A DNA stretch of 64,000 nucleotides from assembly GCF_001632365.1 (NCBI RefSeq), contig NW_024468525.1, positions 62,001 to 126,000 on the forward strand, read 5' to 3'. The DNA is from Laetiporus sulphureus 93-53. Lineage: Eukaryota; Basidiomycota; Agaricomycetes; Polyporales; Laetiporaceae. Of the stretch, positions 10,990-24,701 are shown piece after piece (position 1 is the first letter of the stretch; each line of letters begins with the position of its first letter). Below the pieces are notes generated by a model. It did not search any database. It saw only the letters and a list, made by a program, of their open reading frames with translations, and was not told the origin of the DNA. Made by a program: the position numbers and the translations under genes.

Positions 10990-11779
10990 CCTGCCCGATT
11001 GAACAATACCGCGAAATGTTGGAAGAAGCTTCCTCCTCAAAATCATCGCCTTTTCATCAGATATACAGTGCAGAGAAAGTTGGTCAGATAATATGCCTTG
11101 GCTTAATGCTGTTACAATGGCACGTACGAGATGCTCCACGTCACAGAACTACGTGTGTATTTACACAGAACTACGTATATATTTACAACCCCAGGTCATC
11201 GGGGTGTGGAATTGCTTAAACAGACGTTGTCCTAGAACGTGTTTACCCAGTAATCGATGCCATTGGGCTGCGTTAAGTTCAGCATGATTTGTTCTCCATG
11301 TTCAAGCCTCCTCGACTTGATCGGTAGATTGGGCTGAACTCATTATGAGCCTACCAGTCCTGCAGCATGTAGGGCCGACTCACCGGATTGAACTCTATTT
11401 TGAGATCGGTGTTGCTAGCACCCACAGGATCCTGCATGTATAGGTTAGAGCGAATGGCCGAATTCTTTGAATGCACCAGTTACGGCACGTGGAGTATAAC
11501 GTTCCTGCCTATAACCTGGCCGATCTGATACAGGCTGTGTTCCTACCTCATCTCGACTCTGAAGCAGATATTTGAACAGCTAGAGGGTCAGATCTGCTCC
11601 TCATGATGAAAAAGAGCCTGCATACCATCACTGCAGAATTAAACATAGGCACGTTGCTCCCGAATGCATGTGCTGTGTTAGTTTCACCGGAGAGCTCATA
11701 CGAATGTACTGCTGCGGATGTTCGTCCATCTGCGACTGTCGATGACTGTGGATACTGATCAATCGGTCGCTCCTGAATG
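10990..11779. other. no supported gene
   Basis: Only short frames occur here. Near 10830-10875 a T-rich tract ending in GCAG could be an acceptor site belonging to the transporter remnant, but no convincing exon follows it. Confidence 0.4.
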
Positions 11780-13760
11780 ACAGAAGCTCAGCTGACATTG
11801 ATCGTCTGCCTTAGGTTTGACAAAGGGTACGAGATTTCCCCTGCTTGGTATGATTGCATCTGTGATAGAGTCAGTATTTGTCAGAGCGACATTCACATCA
11901 TCGGCTTTGACCACCTGCGTTTCGTCTGTTTGCTGTGCAGAGTGCCCTTCCCCTGTGCCCCAGTACTGGGCGATGGGACTTTCATGAATAGGCTGGCCCT
12001 GATACGGACAAGTTCATCCCATGATTGCCGGAAGAGACCAGAAACTACACAACACCTTGTCGCTCAGGCTTTGCTCGCTGGCACCCCCAACATCACCTCC
12101 TGGTGCACTGGCTGAGCCTTCAGCAGCAGTCTTTAGTGAACTTCAAGTACATACCTAACCATCGCGGCCTGCGAATACATGCTGGCAGGAGGGAGGACTG
12201 GACTGGCCATAGTTATGTCGCCATGCATGGCTAAGCTAGTAGGGAGAGATTGCGGGACAGGAGCAGCACACTGGACGGCCATGTTGGGAGACTGGAGGTC
12301 GACAGGCAATGAGACAGTCATGAAGACAAGGTCCAAAAACTCACGACGTAAAACCCAGGAGGAGTACTTCTATGACAAGTGGCCTATACATGCAATTCGT
12401 GTTTGGTTTATACTGGGATCTGAAGCAAGCACATCAAAGTAGTAGAGCGCCTTACTTACTCGATCGTTTGTCGGTGGCTGACTGATCTGGCCATATCTAG
12501 ATGAGTCCAATCTGCCCTCCGCGTTTGGAGCCTCCTGCTGTCTGAGAGAGACAACTTGATTGGTATGCAACAGATTTGCCGTGCTCTAATTTTCTTGTGA
12601 GTACCCACTCACATAGACACTACTGCACCAGATTTACCGAGTCCTGGCCAGGACTGAACTCATGCATCCGAGTGATACCTTCGTACAACCATACATTACC
12701 AGTGGAATTATCTGCAGGCCGAGGAAATGCCCTGGAAGCTTCGGAGGGACTAAAATGCTGTGTTAAATGTAAAAATATAAGCGGCATATCCTCAGCAATC
12801 AATTTAATTCCTACCACAATGTTTTGTATAGCCGGGGGACTTTGAGCGGGTTTGTTAATCGAGAATGGATAGTGTATGGTGCCGCCGGTCATCCCTCGTA
12901 TTATCCGAGGAGACGCATTATGAGGGACCATAGAGGAAGAGTTGTAGAGCTAACAACCGGCCTGTTGCATGAGTGGGCACATCACGAGAGAAAAAAAGGA
13001 TACCATGGCACCGCTGGAGGATCCTGCACCTTCTTTAGTACGGGGATTTCCGTCAAAGCAACTTTGTCGCATGTGAATGTGGACTGCGTGGAACATTTTC
13101 ATAAAGTCTCACCTGACCACTGGAGAATGCGGGGAGTTGTTCATGTCGGTGGCTTCCCAGTAACTTTCCATCGCATTGGTCAGCAGCGACTTGGAAGATG
13201 AACTGTTTGATGTTCTCAGTTGCTCCTCTATCTGCCGATTCACTAAATTATGCATCGTGACACATCGGTTAACGTCAATCCAAGGATTCAATGGACTTTC
13301 CGACCAGCTAGTTCTTGCATCTGAGTTTCGTTCTGTTTGTTCACGAGAGGGTCATCGCCTTCCTATTGTCGTGTGAGCCAAACTAGCAGAACGTTTCAAG
13401 TAGATAGCACGCGTACCGTACCCCAATACGAAGACAGCTTTCCAGTACAAGGCAGCGCCACTCCATTGAGCGCCATGCGCCCATCAATCAATCAAATCCA
13501 CGTACCGATAGCCTCCACACCCATGGTGAAGCTCATTGAGCAAGTGGTTCGCTTGCTGCTGGAACTTGAGGTCGCTGTACAGTTTTCGTAAGGCCTCACT
13601 GATCCCAAATACAAGGGAGCATGGTCTGACCATCTCATATCCATCAACTTGAGAAACGTGACAAGCCGAAGTCAATGTACGTGGATATGAAATTGAAGAG
13701 CAGGTGCACCTCTTTTAAAGAGGTCCATCAAGGCTATTTGGACACTGGGAGATAGCTTCT
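11780..13760 (-). pseudogene. unidentified multi-segment coding remnant
   Basis: Several short minus-strand segments have coding-like composition and run in order from right to left. One near 13750-13690 reads KLSPSVQIALMDLFKRG. One near 13610-13530 reads EALRKLYSDLKFQQQANHLL. Another near 13260-13160 reads HNLVNRQIEEQLRTS then SKSLLTNAMESYWEATD. More lie near 12900-12640 and 12480-12370. They are separated by introns or stops that I could not resolve into one model, and I do not recognise the family. Either a real multi-exon gene or a decayed one is possible. Confidence 0.3.
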
Positions 13761-13799
13761 TGTAAGTGCAACAAGATAGATCAAGTTATTGCTGTGTTA

Positions 13800-16750
13800 C
13801 ACTGACCAAAGGTGATCAAGCAGACCTGATGCGATAGATCGATACATCCGCATCCTCTTATAGGCTCAGAGCGGCTTCTTTAGGAATCCTGCTCTGTTAG
13901 ATGCTGTCTCTTCCACATGACGATGGGTGTGACCGAATTGGTCGAGCGCCGAACGCTGCGGGATTCTTGGCATTCATCGAATGCTATAGTTCACCCAGAT
14001 AGTCCTAAGAAGACAAAAGGCTGCCATGATTCCAGTCTAGGTAAGGAACGGGGGAACCCCATGTCGTGAGCCTGTGAGCAGAAGGTGCCGAGTGTGGAGA
14101 GGACTGGTTAGGAAAACCAGCCCAAGTATAGGTCTACTATGCACTGGGAATTCAGCGAAAACAAGAACAATGTAGTGTGTAGAACAGGGTTCGCTGGCGA
14201 GTCAATGACAAGTCTGCCATTGTTCGCTGCAACTTGAAACCGCTTGCCTATTTTCCAATTTGGGGGGGGGGGTTCGCGATGGTTCCATATTCAGCTTCCA
14301 CCGGCAATAGTGCTAATGATAGCAGCATACATTTTCAGGGGCGAAATCTACAGAGTCCGTTCTGCAAGTCACTATGAAAATGGCTGGTTCCTGCTGGAAA
14401 TCACCCACTCTGTCATCCAGTATCAGTCAATACAGCGAAGCTGCCGTGGAACGCTCACTGATGAGACATATTATTTCGAAGCCGGCACCCAGACGTATGG
14501 TCCAATCATTCGACGAGCACAAGTACTCATTCACAGTCTGGGAATCATGTAAACCATTTCATCTCCGAATCGTGTGCAATGCATGACGCCTTGACAGGGT
14601 AAGTATTTGATCAATTTGAGAAACGTTGATGACAATGGTAAGCTTGACACGCCGTTCAATCGACGGGCGCTGGCACCACCCTCAGAGCAAATCCGGTCAT
14701 TGACTTTGATTTTCGTGAGTAAGCAATGCCCCGGTTCCTAATAGCGAAGTTCAAAATGATACGCCCTCGCGCAAAAACATCACGTACAGACGGAAATAAT
14801 CGGAGGTCGAACTCGAACGCTTCACTTGTGTTTTGGCCATTAGTAAGCGCGACTCCTGGTGACACGTGTGGTGTACTGATTTGGCCACATTCTGCCGTGA
14901 AAGAGTAGGGGCCGGTCGTTGCTGTAATATATTTGCACGGAGACCGTCGTTTTGAACTTTAGATGACTTGAATGTAGTGAGTATACATGTTTGCTGCCCG
15001 TAATCTGCCATCCTGCCCATCATTCAGTGGCTAGACTTTCACTGCTAGATTTACGAAGAGATTTTGCTAGGCGTGTCGTGATGTAGCCATGACCTCTCCC
15101 ATTGCCATTGCTACCCACGATCGCCACAATTGCCGTGGCGTTCTTGTTTCCAGTCAGCAGGTCCACGCTCCGAGTGCTCACCGGCAGGCCACCCCACACA
15201 CGAGGAAGGCAGAGGATGGCATAGGAGGCGAAGAGGAGACATTCTGTCTGTGTACGCTTTGGTATGCGCCATTCTTCTGCCACGTCAGAATGGTGAGCCC
15301 AGCTTGCTGACATAGGTGCATGAACTCCATCCACCGTGGAGGCGCTGGCGCGGGCAGGTGAATACGATGTGACAATGCTCAGGAAGGCAGTCGGGATGTT
15401 GAAGGCCTGTACCAGATATTGAGCACGGGTCGTCTCTGACTCACCGTCTTGACAGGAGGTCTTGCAATATACGAACCATGTCAGCTTGTGCACTGAGAAA
15501 GTATCTGCAGCAGGCGAGATGTGTGTACCATCACGTCCACTGGACAAACGAGAACTGACTGAACGACCGCAGGCTTGGGAACGCCGTGCAAGGAGTTACT
15601 GCGTGAGCTTCTCTCTTTTTCAGAGGCTGTCCTGTGATCCCGAGTCCATCACTCTGCCACTCTGCTGTGTATAACTTATCTGGGATGCAGGCAAATTTGA
15701 AGTTGAAATAGCTGTATTCTATCACAGCTCGTTCAATGCTACCACTTAGCCGTGGGTGGTGTCGCTTGAATGGCCGGATCCAAATGAGCATGGAATTCCT
15801 AATGTAGGACACTTGGGCGAATTACACCTGAAAGGTGACATTGATATGGGTTGCTTCTTGATCGCATAGAGGGTACAGTGCCAGTGCCCCTTCATGTCGC
15901 AAGACTTGAAGCCTGGTGGGATCATGGTGAACTGTGTAGGCTGTGGGCTCCAGCCATGGTCAGATCAGCTCGACGTTCACAGAGACCGGGAGATGCAAAT
16001 GACGTGCCGCATAGTGAATGACGCACATTCTGCGGGCAGATGAGGAGGTCAAAAAGAGAGGAAGAGATGCGACCGTGAGGTGTCACCGAGGCAGACTGAT
16101 GGATGGAGCAAAAGCTTGCGGCCCTAACTAGGCGGCCTGCTACGATGTCAGCGAAAGGGACGAGAGATTGTTGGAGAGTGTCGAACAAGGCGATGATGGG
16201 CGGGAATGATGTGGCTCATCTCGGAAGCACTCCAAGGGTTACAACTGGCTTACACGAAATCCGGTGCAAGTTTGTGATTAAAGATGAGGTACCCAGGCTC
16301 GCAGTACGTGTGCTTGCTGGCTTTTCCAGTTCGCGAACAATAAGGATGTATATTGTAGGCCACAACTATTATGAAAAGATGCAAGACAGGCTTGACGTTG
16401 CGTTAACCTTTACCGAATACGGTCCGCCATCCTCTCTTTTTACTATCTTCTTCGAGCTAATCTCGTATAGATGCTTGAAAATCTGCCTTCCCCTTCACAG
16501 TTATCTACCATGAACTATGTGCATCGCAACCCCCCCTTCCCCGGGAAGATCCTTATTCTCAATCAGCCATTTCGCGTGGAAGTTCCTGGAGCCTTCACCA
16601 ACTATGGGCAGTTGCCTGCACTCCGGTAGACACGAGAGGGCAGATTCGAGTATCGCAGAAAGAATCAGCTGAATATCGAGGTGATCGAGCAGAGAAAGGA
16701 CATGCGGACGTTGTTGCTCACAGGAAATCATCGCACACAGTTAAATCATG
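13800..16750. other. no identified gene
   Basis: A minus-strand frame of 175 codons (15020-15547) and a shorter one at 15531-15812 are the best candidates. Neither has a recognisable motif, and the first reads unevenly, with possible splice sites inside. A homopolymer run of ten G lies near 14262-14271. Another minus-strand segment near 16730-16501 contains NFHAKWLIENKDLPG without a family match. Confidence 0.3.
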
Positions 16751-17082
16751 ATATATCATATCTCGATCGCTCAGAGATAAATACAGAATTATAGCGGCAC
16801 CAAGGAGGTCTGTTCAGGAAGTCGGCAATGAGGCCGCTTTTGACAAAGCCCTTGTCACCCTTGGCTCTGGTCTAATCCAGGGCCGATGCTGAATGTCACT
16901 TATACTGGCATTAGATGAGTTAGATTGTGATCGAACAAGGTCCATAAACGACGTGACATGGCGCTGCAGTAGGAAAGATGAACGTAAAGAGTTGTGCCCT
17001 CGAGGTGCATCCTACGGAACCACGCTCCTATATAGTTGTTCAGCAAATACATTCTTTCTTGCAACAATATAATGAACATGTG

Positions 17083-20000
17083 TCAACTATCGTCCAGCGG
17101 GATTGTAGAAATACAGGACCTATTGAGCCTTGAATCCTCAAAGGGGCATGAGGCGAAGTGACCTTTGATGTCCTTGAACGACATAACAGCTATATCTGCT
17201 GAGGGCACCGCATACATCAAACGTGAATGCAGATGATTAAATCTACGATATGGGTCATATTGCATGTCATCTGATGAGAGTTGTGAGTAGAATTTGACGA
17301 CCGCGAATGTCTGAGTAATAGTCCCACCGTCAGGTACCATGCGCTTGTGCACGAAGAGATCTTGAATTTGAGCAAGGGAAGATCCTTCGTAGTGGGTACG
17401 GACCACAACGTTGCTGTCACCGATGCTGGATCTCGCTGTACAAAATTGCCGGCCTCTGTGCGTGATCATGCGAAGAGATTGTGCAATAGGATTCAGCATC
17501 ATCCCATCGACATGAGATGGCGAAGATTGCGCCTTGTAATGATCACTATCTTGTGCATGATGGCAGCTATTCAAGTAGGTGATAAGCTTTCCGTATACAA
17601 TTATTGGTAAGGAGGTTGCGAGTTCTTCTCGGACTTCCAGTCGCAGTTCGCTCTCCGGATCGAATGTCAGCGCTTGTTCTGAAGTGATATCACGCACTTG
17701 AACGCAAAATGCGCCATCTATCGTAGACTGGAATTGCTGAAAAAACCTGGGTAGAATGCCGGCAGAGATATCCGACTTTAAATGATTCGCCATACAGAAC
17801 GTCCGGAGAAAGGTCACTTCCATCTCGCCTACGCGGAAGACAGTAAGTTACTATCTGCATGTAGCAATAGCGTGCATCTCACCATCTCGCTGACTTGTGT
17901 TCACATTGTGGACTAATCGAATATAGCGTTCAAAGGGAAAGGCCCAATATCCTTGAGGAGGCCCAAATCGTTCCAACATGGAACCGAGGTGTAGAGAGTA
18001 GTGATTATTCGGGAATAGATCCACATTTGGAAAAAGGAATCGAAGACCTCGCACATACTTGAGAATGTAGTGATTATAGATTGTAATTTTCCCAGGCGAC
18101 GTCTGCCTCGTGGTACCATGGACTATCGCAATCACTAGATCAAGATAATTTTCAAGCAGGCGCTTCTTGCGGTCTGAAGCAGCATCTGTGCTCCATAACC
18201 TAATTAACGTAATCGGAAGGCGCACCAGACAGATAGTTCGCCATTGATCAGCGCTCAGAGTACCAGCAGAGGCGCTACCGAGGTCCGAGGGAGCGCGCCC
18301 CATCCAATTCGGAAGGGACGTCTTGATCATATCTGACTGAATCTCTTCGAGAACGTCTTTTCCAAGAATCATTCTTCTTGCTTTTGCAGTCACTATTTCC
18401 GGTCCAAGTTGTGTCTGCGGTGACAGGGTATCAATATTGACGTTGCCGCTGCCACGCTAAGACTGTTCAGTAGATTGCGCCATGTGTTAATGACGACTAC
18501 ACACTCACCCATTTCGAAAGTGCTTCTACCAGTTGTAGCTTTGTCATGTGCTCAGACGTGCCCAGGCCTGCACTTTCATACAATGCTCTGAGGATAGGCA
18601 GGTGTAATTCACGCTTCAGTTTGTTCAGGCTAGCATTCTTTTGCAAAAGCTGGACCCCTTTCACAAACTCCTCCTCATCGATGGATTCAGCTTGTTCTCC
18701 TTCGCTATCCGGATCCCTTGAAGCTGACTTGACATCCATGCCAAAAAAGGTGCGACAATGACATTGCAGGATTCCTAAGAAAAGATTGTGCATCGTTTCA
18801 AGAACGACATATCTCGACGGTTTCCAATAAGGAAGGCGAAGAAGCTCAGAATACCTAACCCCGTGCCTCTTGAACAATGTTTCACGCTGCTTTTCCGTGG
18901 CAGCATCTCGCCATTGGTATGCATGCAATCGATGTTCGTCGCACGTTCGAGTGCCCCAAGTTTCTGGATACACGTTGTTCAAGTCTTTTTTCTGGATCTT
19001 GCAAAACGAGCAAAACCAAGTCGCACTGTGCGAAGCCTGTCCTGCCGTCTTCTTCACCACCCCAAGATCAGCTATGAGAGGGATGATGGCACAACGTGTT
19101 AGACGCCCGTCCTTATACAGCGCAGTTCGCGCCATATACACTCCGCCTTCCCAGAATTCCAGCATCTCATCAATCAGGGGACGTAAGAAGTGATTAATTT
19201 GTTGAAGAGACGGTGCTTTGGGACCTGGTATGATGCCGCAAAGATAGACGTTCTCGCGTCGATACCGGATATTCATCGGCAGATTGAGGCAAGTCATGAA
19301 CATAATTCCCGACGACTTGGCTTTTCCTCCTGTCCGATTTCCGTGTGGATTGAACCAGTCCACGAAAAGTCCAAAGAGATAGCGACCTTCAGTTCCTGCA
19401 ACCCGAAGGAAGGGAAGGCCATCCAGCCACTTGAACTCGCGGATTTCAGGTGAGTCCAGAATATCTGAGCAGGTCATTTGTTCGCTGTGCCAGTCGTCAT
19501 TCAAGCACACATCCATGGCACGTTCAATGTCGGGTCAGGATAGCATGCGAGCTAGCCAGGACTTGAAAGTCTGAGTCGTATATGTCCTCACAGGACGCAG
19601 ATTGGAGGATCCCTTTGACCTGGTGTGCAGAGCATTGTCAGGACACTATTCGCCTAAAAGCAGGATAAACATTCCTGAAAAGCTTAACTCCACAAGGAAT
19701 GCTACCAACATGGTCACAATGAGTGCAATGCATAGGACAGCCCTGCGCGAGATTCGCTCGGTGTTTGTAATCATCTGGGACATAGGCAGGAAGTTGATGG
19801 AACAGGTTGAGTGCATCAGGATCAGTATCTTCTGGTTGGTTTTCTGCGGTAAAGGCTGCATCGTCCTCCGTAGACAAAGACCCTTGCCGTATATCCGGAG
19901 AGTAAAGAGCAAAACATTTAGAGTAGCAGACATATGTGCAGGTTTCCAGATCAATATCGAGTCTTTTCCGCGTTGTGGATATGTCTGCGGGAATGGCTTT

Positions 20001-20981
20001 AAGAACCGCTGCTATGCGAGTCCCCAAATCATTTTCAGATTCCTGCTCGTGTACAAGCTGAATAATGGCCTTCAGCATTGCGAGAGATACTCTGCAGGCC
20101 GAATCGGTCATGTGGTACACATATTTGTGAATGACCACCATAAGCATACAGGCAGCAACAACAGGGTGTGCGCTGTGAAGAGCTTTCTGCATGCCGCCTA
20201 GCAATAATGGATCAAAAATCAAACTCTCGCATAATAAATGAAACTTCACTGGGATTATAGTACATGGCACAGCCGCTCACTAATCGCAAGCCAGCGGGAT
20301 CGCAGGTAGATTGCTGTTGACGAAACCACTCAGCCTGTCTGAAGGTACCCATCCGTGCTAGCTCCTTGTCAATCGCATCGCACAGCCCCCGGTCTCTTTT
20401 CCGAGAGCATTGCTCCTCTAATGAAAGCAAATACCTCGCGTGCATGAGAATCGCACAATTTTGTGGTGCTTCCGGGGAAAGAGATGACGGGCCTTCATCC
20501 CAATGTGATATTAATGGGCCGGGAAAGAGACTCATGGGTGTTCGTGGCAGGAAGCTAAATGCGAGGGCAGATGGGAACGTGAAAGATGAGATACGGATCT
20601 GCAGACCAGTGTACGCTTTGATGGCTTCAGCCCAAGGAGTGCTTGGCGTGACTGATTAAACGTACCTTCTGTTTCGTCGTACTGTAGCGGCGAATGTTGT
20701 GAAGATTGAGCCTGAGTACACGCTGTCGACTCACGACAGAGAATGCTTTGCCCATTCAAATCGTGAGTCAGTTTGAGAGTCTCCAGAAGTATGTCACTCT
20801 GCAATCGCTTGCTATCAGCCAGATTAATATTATGACGGCCCGAGCTTTGTCGATCCAGAGCTTGTTGGTGCACGTGGTGTTCTCCATACGTCAACCGGCT
20901 CTGGAGCATGCCTCTGGGTCTCCGCCCATTCAAGGTGCAATCATTGCAGATGCAGACCTTATATCTCACTTGGGGAGGCAT
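17083..20981 (-). CDS. Tnp2-family (Plavaka-like) transposase
   Basis: Consecutive minus-strand blocks from 20981 to 17083 make up a large transposase of the Tnp2/Plavaka type abundant in Agaricomycetes. In order: a Cys-rich N-terminus (CICNDCTLNGRR); a segment ending LARMGTFRQAEWF; a zinc-like CTYVCYSKCFALY block; then the core at 19516-18497 with FVDWFNPHGNRTGGK, FMTCLNLPMNIRY, LCGIIPGPKAPS, IPLIADLGVVKKTAGQASHS, WFCSFCKIQ and ETMHNLFLGILQCH. C-terminal blocks follow (MGRAPSDLGSASAGTLSADQW; FPNNHYSLHLGSML; PFERYIRLVHNVNTSQ). The main frame is open for long stretches, so decay is slight. Some junctions follow GT-AG rules (a donor at 20665, for example), but I could not resolve all of them. 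Intact versus slightly broken is undecided. Confidence 0.75.
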
Positions 20982-21026
20982 TGTCTGGGGGTGTGGGTGC
21001 AGGGTAGATAAAAAGCCAACACTCAT
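17083..21026. mobile_element. Plavaka/CACTA-type DNA transposon, ends not located
   Basis: The extent given is only that of the transposase coding blocks plus the open frame upstream. The true element must be longer. I searched by eye for terminal inverted repeats and target-site duplications between 16,500-17,080 and 21,030-22,400 and found none that I can defend. No second element gene was recognised. Confidence 0.5.
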
Positions 21027-21029
21027 GAG

Positions 21030-22890
21030 GACGATCCTCTTAAATACGAGTGCGTGGACACCGTGAAAAGCAAATCAGACCAGATGGAGACAAGAAGGCC
21101 ATATAAGGGAGTATAAGGGTTTGAGGCGAGATTGCTCACCATTGTTCGCGTCGTCATATGAAGGTTGTACCGATATATGGCGATGCGTAGACGTATATAT
21201 GAATACGTGTGTGTCCCCAGTATGAGCGTACACCCATCAATACTCGATTACGCACTCGAAGTAACTACAGAGACGTGATGATCATAGTGAGCAAGTACAT
21301 AATTAATCACGAACACTGAGCTAATAGACCATACAGACTGCGACCGTTCTAGAAATACCATGCGATCAGTCGGAGGATCGACATGCGTTCCTGGTGGTAA
21401 AACATGCTGCAATGTATCAGATGTGCACACTGTGCATGACTATCTCTCGTCACAAGCATGCCACTAAAGCCAAAGGAGGGAGGGAAAATGGAGTGAATCA
21501 CTTAAGCAAAGAAACAAAGGGAGAAAGTAGTGGTTTTGCTTGCCTGTAGTAGCAGAGTTCGCATTTCATTTCAAGTACATGAAACTACCACAGGGCATCG
21601 AGTCCACAGGCAGACCTCTATGAAGGCTGTCAAAAGCAACTTACCATTTGAAATGTAGACAGGGCTCATATTCTCCCAATGTCAGAGCAAAGAGCTGCAT
21701 TCTTGCGCAGCAATATCCAGCCATGGCCATATTGTGCACATGTTACAGATGGCACGAAGGTATGTGCTACCAAGTGCGCTGGCCCGAATCCTGAACGACA
21801 CAAGAGAGCGACAAAGTGATAGTTGGAGCTGTGAGTCTCCGGGACAGTTCAAAATGGTGTATAGGATAAGCAGCATGATAAGAAGGTGCACAGACACATC
21901 GATCAGGTGGAGGATGGTGCGCGCAGACATTGGGGAAGCTTGCTGTAGCCTGGCCCAACACCGTCGGCTTTGACCGGCTTGCTCACGCTTCGGAGAACAG
22001 TTTTTCTTCGGCCAATTCTGGCCAATCACAGTCTCGAAGCCTTATATGGAATTCTTGGCCAGGACGCGGACTTCAGTAATCTTCTCGCGCTTGCTCCTAG
22101 TTGTGCTGAGTTGCCTGCAATTTGCATGAGCGATATTGCTGGACTTTTCAATCATTATGCTGCTTGCTCTGTAATTCTGTCAGTAGCACAGGTACAAAGT
22201 GAGGGCTTCAGAAACTGGACTGTCGTGGATCATCGTCGACGCAAGATGGCTATCGAGGGTCGTCTCAGACACACCAGCTGCCAAGAAGCGGAAATATCAG
22301 TGAGTTCAAGTGTTCAGTTCAAATGTAGATCAGGACGATAAATGTATCATGTTGTATTGGAAGCCGCTAATCACTTGGAAGGATGACAAAGCCGCAAGTG
22401 CCCCGCATTTGCATCTGGATGAAGGCGATTGGCTCACAGCTCGGACTCCAGTTGATCTGTGCGTCTACTTTCATTGACGAACATACATCTTATGTCAGCT
22501 GTTCGAGATCACGGTGTCAATGCACTCGTCCTTCATCATCCTAGCTTCCCTGTATTGGGACTGGAATGAGTCAAATATTCATCATCTAGATCTTATGCAC
22601 AAATCGATCATGATCAGTCTCACTTTATCGACTTAGCTGGTGCGTTGGTGTCACTCACACAGAATTGGAGCAGCCTAGTACGTCTATGACGAATAACTAT
22701 GAGTATGAACAGCTACTTATACACGACACCCCCAACTTCATGAAGGCGTTCCGTGAACAGCTAGAGATTCTATCGTCAATGGTTTCCACGGAGAACACAG
22801 AAAGGTAACCTTTCACCTCATTCTCGTTTGTCATCTGCCCATCTGAACCAAGTGCATCAACTCGCCATGAAGCATTCGCACGCTGTTGGT
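21030..22890. other. no supported gene
   Basis: Frames of 60-120 codons overlap on both strands (for example 21682-22029 minus and 21970-22341 plus) without recognisable motifs. The stretch may include the 5' terminal region of the transposon. Confidence 0.4.
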
Positions 22891-22899
22891 AAGACTATG

Positions 22900-24130
22900 T
22901 CATTGGTTAGTATCGAGCATCTGACAATCGTTCCGACCTCTCGGGCCCACAACGCCATCTGATATGGAAGTATTTTCTGAAGAGGTCGACGTTGTATGCA
23001 TTGCACAATGGCTGACACTGCCCAATTACCCTTGACGTCAATTCGTTCACAGTTTTGTGGTCATACGGAGATGTGGTCAATTCCATGCCCTCACAATATT
23101 CATGCAGTAATATATCGACTTTGCCGTCTAGCATACCGCAAAGTACGACGAGAGCTTGTATATAGGCTTGAATATAACCTTTCCTCTGTGCTGACCCTAG
23201 ATCGAGCTAACATGCTTTGAGCTTTCACCAACAGAACCAACAGGAATGTGGTAAGTTGAACCAATGATGGCGTCTGCCCTGCTTCAGCTGGAGGCAGTCC
23301 TTTCTCGAGCCCTGATGCGGTGATCAGCAAAATGCTGTATGTCACTCGGACATTCTGCGACGTCGGAGAGGAGTCGAGTACATTACTATGGTGCCTGGAT
23401 AGGCCGTCGACGATACAGTCGTAATACCCGAACGTCAGTTTGGACACGCTCTGTAAAGTATTCTTCTCTGATCTCGTTGCTCACAGGGCTTCATATGATC
23501 AAAGACTGCTATGCAGTAGCGTATCCTACTATACAATCCTCAAAGGTGTGTGCGGTTGACGACAGGATGCAAAAACAATAAGTCGATCATGGCTCTACAT
23601 ACCTAGTCGTACTGCCGTAATCTTGAGCATCGACAAAGTGAGTCAGCTCTTCGAGCTCGATGTCAGTATGAGAGATAGCACAATCCAGAGCTCCTCGAAG
23701 CGTCTCCAAAGTGTCCTTGTTGTGTCGCAGCGAACGCAGCACGGCCGTAATCTGGGCGGCTGTTGCGTTACGAGGGAGTGGGATACATTCCGGCTTGAAG
23801 TATCATCAATAACATGCCATCCTCATGAACGGAGAATTTACTAATTCCGATACCCTGCGATGTGCTAGCAGTCGCACTGATGCACGAATGAGGTTCTGTG
23901 CTGCCTCGATATGTTCATCTTTAAGACGTTGCGAAGTCTTCAAACAGTCAATTCGAACTGGACGTGGCCCCTTGAGGAGATGTCAATACCGACATGATAC
24001 GATAGAACACATATAAAGGATACTGGCCCAAAGATCCGAGTACCCAAGTTCTCTAGAAGCGGCCAAGCGAAGCCTTTTCTTTGTTTCCAGCCAATTATAG
24101 AGGTCGACGTCTGCCATTTCAACATTCATA
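22900..24130 (-). CDS. unidentified multi-exon gene or remnant
   Basis: From an ATG at about 24129 the minus strand reads MNVEMADVDLYNWLETKK followed by RLRLAASRELGYSDL. A stop or intron lies near 24000, and then the same frame continues with GPRPVRIDCLKTSQRLKDEH and IEAAQNLIRASVRLLAHRR. A further block near 23780-23620 reads NATAAQITAVLRSLRHNKDT, then LETLRGALDC and LEELTHFVD. Composition and the charged helical character look like genuine protein sequence. The pieces need introns or frame repairs that I cannot settle, and downstream blocks (23450-22900) are weaker. I do not recognise a family. Confidence 0.4.
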
Positions 24131-24701
24131 GTGAAGAATGGACAATGGGCGATGGACGAAGTATCTGGAGAGCTGACAACGGGCGTTAAGGTTCATTGAG
24201 TTTGCTTAACCTCAACAATGGCCGTGAGTGACGAGTCGGCCACTCACGCAGTATCGCTATGGGAGGTGGGGAGGTGGGGAGACGGACGGTACGTCTGATC
24301 AAGTCTGACAACTGACCATGAATTATGACTACGTCCGATGTCATTGTTCGCCAAGTATGTCAAGAATGCCTGTTTCGAGGAAAAGGGGCTTTGTTAGGCA
24401 GTGATGCCCACATGTAGAAAAGCTCTTCAACCCCATCAGAACAACGCCAAGCTGTTAGGCCTCTGGCCCGGGTTGGATCTCAACTACCTATAAGGATACA
24501 CTGGCCGTGTCAAAATGACAATGCTGGCGCTCACCATTGTGTGCTGCTGTGATGGGCGGACAATAGGATGGTCCCGCACCAGGTTCTATCAGAAGCAATC
24601 ATATACCGGCAACTCCCACGGGGCGCAGACGAAAATGAAATATTACCGGGAACGTCACACGTCTACTGCCATGTTCACCTCCAAGTGACTTACAACGATC
24701 A

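Noticed and set aside
14262..14271. Run of ten G
   Set aside because: A simple homopolymer with no flanking structure.
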